A stretch of 9,198 bases of DNA from Fibrobacter sp. UBA1313. Its GTDB lineage: Bacteria > Fibrobacterota > Fibrobacteria > Fibrobacterales > Fibrobacteraceae. The stretch covers positions 1 to 9,198 of the forward strand of contig DBTP01000182.1 of the NCBI GenBank assembly GCA_002307115.1. The letters run 5' to 3'. The notes under the pieces were generated by a model. The model ran no database searches and was not told the origin of the DNA. It saw nothing but the letters and a program-made list of their open reading frames with translations. Position numbers and translations under genes: made by a program. Below are positions 6,001 to 9,198 of the stretch, piece by piece (within the stretch, counting starts at the first letter, position 1; every line of letters starts with the position of its first letter).

Positions 6001-6768
6001 ATGGTTCGTGCCGTTCGTACCCGTGAGCAAGGGACGTCTTTAGTCCAGAAAATCAGACGTATGAAAGTGGATCTATTTCTGGATCTGTTGATGCCTCTCG
6101 CGTTCTTTTTGTCCGCGGTTTGGTTCTGGGTCGAATTTATCGACCGTTCTTGGCCTAATGTGGTTTTTGTCGTTCTCTGGTCAATGGCGAGCATTCTTCT
6201 GGTTTTACGGGCTGTTTGCTGTTATCGCAACAAAAGTTGTTTCATTTCGGGCTCCGCCCAACAAATAGAGTTCGCTCAGCGAGTTATGAATAGACTTGAT
6301 CTTCTGCAAAATGAATCGACTCATGTTTACCATAATATTTTTGTAGATGGTTCTATCATTGATCATTTAATTATAAGTACGCGCGGAATTTTTACGATCA
6401 CCATGAAAATTTATAATCACAATCATGGACATAAACTTGTTTTCCGTCGTGGGGTTCTTTTCTTTAATGGTCGCCTCTATGATAGTCTACTACGTCAAAT
6501 GGACTGCCATTCTCAATGCTTTCGTGAACAGATAGAAATGATCATGGGAAAGAATTATGGAGTCCGTAAAACGTCTATTGTTCTTGGTTGTTATGTGGAA
6601 AATTTAGATGCTGATTCGGGAATTTCCGACCCTGAACCGGAATACAGGATTTTCAACGAAAATGCTTTCTTTTCTTTTTTTCAAAAAGAAGAAGAGGTTT
6701 TGCCACTTGAAGAAGTGCAGAATATTGTATCCAAATTTGAAGATTGGCAGCTCAAACACGCAGGCTGA
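6001..6768 (+). CDS. Membrane-anchored NERD-like domain protein
   Basis: The 255-aa product has two N-terminal membrane segments (about 26-47 and 53-73) separated by a short loop, then a soluble domain. Residues 108-140 resemble the core of the nuclease-related domain (NERD): a strand pattern VYHNIFVDGSIIDHLIISTRGIFTITMK with Asp121 in IDH and the RGIFTI turn. In active NERD proteins the next strand carries an E-x-K pair; here it reads Thr134-Met135-Lys136, so the acidic residue is missing and nuclease activity is doubtful. The middle (165-195) has a cysteine-containing helix; the last 60 residues are acidic and helical and do not resemble a known domain. A strong ribosome binding site precedes the ATG. 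It stands alone, divergent from the iron transporter and convergent, with a 15-base gap, to the lipoprotein gene. Confidence 0.6.
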   Translation: MVRAVRTREQGTSLVQKIRRMKVDLFLDLLMPLAFFLSAVWFWVEFIDRSWPNVVFVVLWSMASILLVLRAVCCYRNKSCFISGSAQQIEFAQRVMNRLDLLQNESTHVYHNIFVDGSIIDHLIISTRGIFTITMKIYNHNHGHKLVFRRGVLFFNGRLYDSLLRQMDCHSQCFREQIEMIMGKNYGVRKTSIVLGCYVENLDADSGISDPEPEYRIFNENAFFSFFQKEEEVLPLEEVQNIVSKFEDWQLKHAG

Positions 6769-6782
6769 TTTTACACACTGTC

Positions 6783-6799
6783 TTTAGAGGTACCCTTTA
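6783..6799. repeat. Copy of the dispersed TTTAGAGGTRCCCTTYA motif
   Basis: TTTAGAGGTACCCTTTA matches 15 of 17 bases of TTTAGAGGTGCCCTTCA at 2037-2053, the right end of the palindromic element upstream of cysS. Here it covers the last codons and stop codon of the lipoprotein gene, in the 15-base gap region between two convergent genes. Confidence 0.5.
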
Positions 6800-8352
6800 C
6801 TCCATTCTACTTGATCGGGGCGCTGAAGCTGGTATAGGAGCTGCATCCAGGTGGTATCTTGTGTTCCGGTAAAGAACATAACCTCATCAAAAAGGCCTTT
6901 GATCATGGGGTCGCCACCGATGGTGGGGGATCGAGATGTTTTGAATTTCCCTTCAGTAAAGGTTGTTTTGTGATGAATGACTTTGCCATCGAGGAGGACA
7001 CAAATACGATTATTATTGATAATCACAGCATAGTGATGCCAAGTATCATCGAGTAGTAAAGAAGGACCATAAGTAGAATCGATAACGACTCCTGTGTCTG
7101 TTTGTACGGCAAGAATCACGCCTATGGCTCGGTAATTGTTGTTGCTGATTTGATTGATCTCAAAGCCCACGCCATCCTCCATTGCTGAGATAAGTACGAC
7201 GTTGCTATCGCTGCCAAAAGCGTCTGTAGACAAATTCACCCAGAAAGCCAAACTCATGGCACTCGAATCAACGAAGGCTTCAAAATCAGTCATCACATAG
7301 GGTGAGGCTGTTGTGGTCATATTAAGAGCATTACCCCAGACACCCGCTGCATATTGCTGAGTTACGTCCGAAGATTCCATGTGGAGTGCATCACGTAAGG
7401 GACTCGCAGGGATAGCTATTGACGTTTGGGCAGAATCAAAAACGGTATATGCGGTTGTCGTGGAGGCACTGAAATCAATCTCTGGTGCCATGGCCCAGTA
7501 AAGGGTGGAATCACCAGAAATCGTCACGGCTTCTAACGGGAGCGTCCGGCCAGAATCGTCCATCAGGAGAGGCATATTGACGTTATTGGAAAGCCATAGG
7601 GGGAACGGAATGGAATCAGCACCGGCGATGTATGTTTGAAGCGTGTCCGGCAGTGTGCGGGTGAGGTGGAAAAGGGCCGGCCTAAAAACGCTTGCGGTGG
7701 CAAAGTACGATTTTCCAGCGAGAACGTTCCAATGGACACTTAGAATGTCAAAATCGAGGCTATCTGCAGGCGTATGGTTGGCACTTAACACGGCGAGACT
7801 GGAAAAACTTGTGGCAGGGATTTGATTTAAGGTGAGAATGTGGCGCGCTTTTGCGATAGTGTCTACCACTTTGCAGGTGAGAGTTCCCAAGAGGCAAAGG
7901 GTGTCATTTTCATTCAGGTTCAATGAAGCAATGTCTATGGCAATGTGTGCGGTGGAAATTAGGGTCGCTGTGCCGATATTTTGAATGTCTAAAGAATCAT
8001 CACCGGTCACTTCTGCGTGCCAGTAGGCGGCTAATTTTGCTGTAGAATCTTGAATGAGAATTGCATAAATACCTGCGGGAACACTGTCTAAAGAGAAATG
8101 CCCTTGGGCATCGGTGGTGCTCACGAATTTGATTCCCGAGCGGCTGGCGATAAAGTTTGTGTCCATAAGGGATACGGTCGCGTGGGTGATCGCTGTTCCT
8201 TCACTGTTTTGAACTAGGCCAGCCACTGTTTTTCCAGATTCGGTTTCGGTGATCACTCCGGCATGGCTGTTATCATCACAGCCCACAAGGCTTAAAAAGA
8301 GAAGCGCGAGTGAAGTTGTTAGGAATTGAATATTTTGGGAATAGCACTTCAT
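6784..8352 (-). CDS. Lipoprotein with regulatory-like and LamG-like domains
   Basis: The 522-aa product begins with a lipoprotein signal peptide whose lipobox LVGC puts the lipidated cysteine at residue 25, so it is probably anchored to the envelope surface or periplasmic face. Residues about 40-105 look like a carboxypeptidase-regulatory-like beta domain (GKTVAGLVQNSEGTAITHATV, DAQGHFSLDSVPAGIYAI). Residues about 250-310 recall the DUF2341 type segment (LLMDDSGRTLPLEA, STLYWAMAPEIDF). Residues about 340-500 are a LamG/concanavalin-like lectin fold, with SLAFWVNLS, TWHHYAVIINN and FDEVMFF as landmarks. Such domains bind carbohydrates or proteins; no catalytic residues are visible. GGAGGG precedes the ATG, which overlaps the stop of the gene upstream by ATGA, so translation is probably coupled. 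The final SKGYL and the stop come from a dispersed repeat motif. The ligand is unknown. Confidence 0.8.
   Translation of the reverse strand: MKCYSQNIQFLTTSLALLFLSLVGCDDNSHAGVITETESGKTVAGLVQNSEGTAITHATVSLMDTNFIASRSGIKFVSTTDAQGHFSLDSVPAGIYAILIQDSTAKLAAYWHAEVTGDDSLDIQNIGTATLISTAHIAIDIASLNLNENDTLCLLGTLTCKVVDTIAKARHILTLNQIPATSFSSLAVLSANHTPADSLDFDILSVHWNVLAGKSYFATASVFRPALFHLTRTLPDTLQTYIAGADSIPFPLWLSNNVNMPLLMDDSGRTLPLEAVTISGDSTLYWAMAPEIDFSASTTTAYTVFDSAQTSIAIPASPLRDALHMESSDVTQQYAAGVWGNALNMTTTASPYVMTDFEAFVDSSAMSLAFWVNLSTDAFGSDSNVVLISAMEDGVGFEINQISNNNYRAIGVILAVQTDTGVVIDSTYGPSLLLDDTWHHYAVIINNNRICVLLDGKVIHHKTTFTEGKFKTSRSPTIGGDPMIKGLFDEVMFFTGTQDTTWMQLLYQLQRPDQVEWSKGYL
8349..8352 (-). other. ATGA start-stop overlap coupling the regulator and lipoprotein genes
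   Basis: The TGA of the TIGR02147 gene (8349-8351) shares bases with the ATG of the lipoprotein gene (8350-8352). GGAGGG at 8356-8361, inside the end of the first gene, is the ribosome binding site of the second. Confidence 0.85.
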
Positions 8353-9191
8353 TTTCCCTCCGAATCCAAGTTGGAAAAAAGATGCAAATTCATGTGGTAA
8401 ACGCTATCGGGCTTTTGAGTGTCTTCACCCACAATGCGCCGCGCCTTGGCCTTAAATGCCTGAAGTTCTTCTTCCAGTTTCTGGTAAGCTTCATGAGAAA
8501 GGCTAAAAACCATGGTGGACATGACGTGCGGATTTTTAGAGGGGAACAACAAAGCCTGTTTGGAGAGCTCAAAACACTGCATTTGATACTGGCGTACCAA
8601 TTCATCGTTGTTATAGGGACCACTGGAAATAGAATCTTTGGTCGGTTTCCAAAAACCGGCATCGTTTTTGCGTACAAGTTCTAAACGTTCTAGCAGGGCA
8701 AGGGAATCAGCGAGTTTGCCGATAGTGACGCGAGGGAAAATACGATGAGCGACCGGAGAAAGGTTATCCGTGACGTCCATGACGTCTAGAATGGCAAAAA
8801 GGGCGCTGTGGTACCATTTGGCGTAATATTCATAGGCATCCGAATTTAATAGCACTTGCGGCTGGGGATGAATGCGGAGCAGGTCTTCCATGGCCTCGGT
8901 GCGGGCGGCTTCGGTCTTTGCCTGATCCAGACGCACCATGGCTTCAAAATATTTGGCTTCTTTGCGATTCAGGTTAAAAACTTCAATGAATTTCGCAACC
9001 ATACGGGGCGAAACTCGTTTGCCGCGGAGAACGTCGGCAAAGTAACTGCGCGTTTTAGGTAATCCTAAAAGACTACAAATTTCGGTTTTTGTGAAGGAAG
9101 AATCCTCCACGGCACGATGTTCCTGATATTCCTCAAGGAATTTCCGGAAATGAGTAAATTGAAAGATATCAGCCAAATTTTCCACCGCCAT
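8349..9191 (-). CDS. TIGR02147/DUF4423 family protein, probable DNA-binding regulator
   Basis: The 280-aa product has the full family layout. The N-terminus has the pattern FQFTHFRKFLEEYQEHR (10-26), then a helix-turn-helix-like region (SFTKTEICSLLGLPKTRSYFADVLRGKR, 32-59) followed by LNRKEAKYFEAMVRLDQAKT (74-93). The middle carries the conserved EYYAKWYHSAL (121-131) and a winged-helix-like LLERLELVRKNDAGFWKPT. The end has the family's SLSHEAYQKLEEELQAF and VYHMNLHLF. TIGR02147 members are strongly expanded in Fibrobacter succinogenes, with few elsewhere; their role is unproven, but the helix-turn-helix suggests DNA binding. It is the first gene of an operon with the lipoprotein gene, so it may control its partner. 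The ATG at 9191 is only 7 bases from the window edge, so promoter and ribosome binding site cannot be judged; a GTG lies two codons further in. Confidence 0.85.
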   Translation of the reverse strand: MAVENLADIFQFTHFRKFLEEYQEHRAVEDSSFTKTEICSLLGLPKTRSYFADVLRGKRVSPRMVAKFIEVFNLNRKEAKYFEAMVRLDQAKTEAARTEAMEDLLRIHPQPQVLLNSDAYEYYAKWYHSALFAILDVMDVTDNLSPVAHRIFPRVTIGKLADSLALLERLELVRKNDAGFWKPTKDSISSGPYNNDELVRQYQMQCFELSKQALLFPSKNPHVMSTMVFSLSHEAYQKLEEELQAFKAKARRIVGEDTQKPDSVYHMNLHLFSNLDSEGK

Positions 9192-9198
9192 AATATAA

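Noticed and set aside
8310..8684. 124-codon + strand frame opposite the TIGR02147 gene end
   Set aside because: It crosses the ATGA junction of two well-supported - strand genes and resembles nothing known.

Overview
The window looks like a chromosome segment from a Fibrobacter-type bacterium (phylum Fibrobacterota). The strongest pointer is the gene at the right end. It encodes a full-length TIGR02147/DUF4423-type protein, a family known for a large paralogous expansion in Fibrobacter succinogenes, and it is coupled to a Cys-anchored lipoprotein with a LamG-like domain. This assignment is an inference from gene families; no phylogenetic marker was aligned.

Layout. Bases 1-170 are GC-rich and fold into a run of short hairpins, consistent with the 3' part of a structured RNA read on the + strand; RNase P RNA is a possible but unproven identity. 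A + strand RsuA/RluB-type pseudouridine synthase follows (302-1054). On the - strand are a secreted DUF1007 protein (1258-1845) and, downstream of it, a short one-helix membrane ORF that looks like the remnant of a partner gene. A 165-bp composite palindromic repeat (1887-2051) separates this pair from cysS (2099-3511, +). cysS ends at a clear bidirectional terminator shared with the convergent nhaD Na+/H+ antiporter gene (3585-4862, -). Next on the - strand is a ferritin-like/VIT1 iron transporter of the MbfA type (5043-5927). It is divergent from a membrane protein with a degenerate NERD-like domain (6001-6768, +), and the 73-bp gap between them carries an inverted repeat that could be an operator. 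The right end is a two-gene - strand operon: regulator-like TIGR02147 gene (8349-9191), then lipoprotein gene (6784-8352), joined by a 4-base ATGA overlap.

How it works together. Most of the window is housekeeping (rRNA modification, cysteinyl-tRNA synthesis) and ion or metal handling (Na+/H+ exchange, iron export or storage, a DUF1007 protein of the kind linked to Ni/Co permeases). The accessory part is the TIGR02147-lipoprotein pair. The least expected features are non-coding: the composite palindrome and a short motif, roughly TTTAGAGGTRCCCTTYA, found at five places between genes or at gene ends, two of which supply stop codons. No CRISPR array, transposase, tRNA or phage gene was seen.
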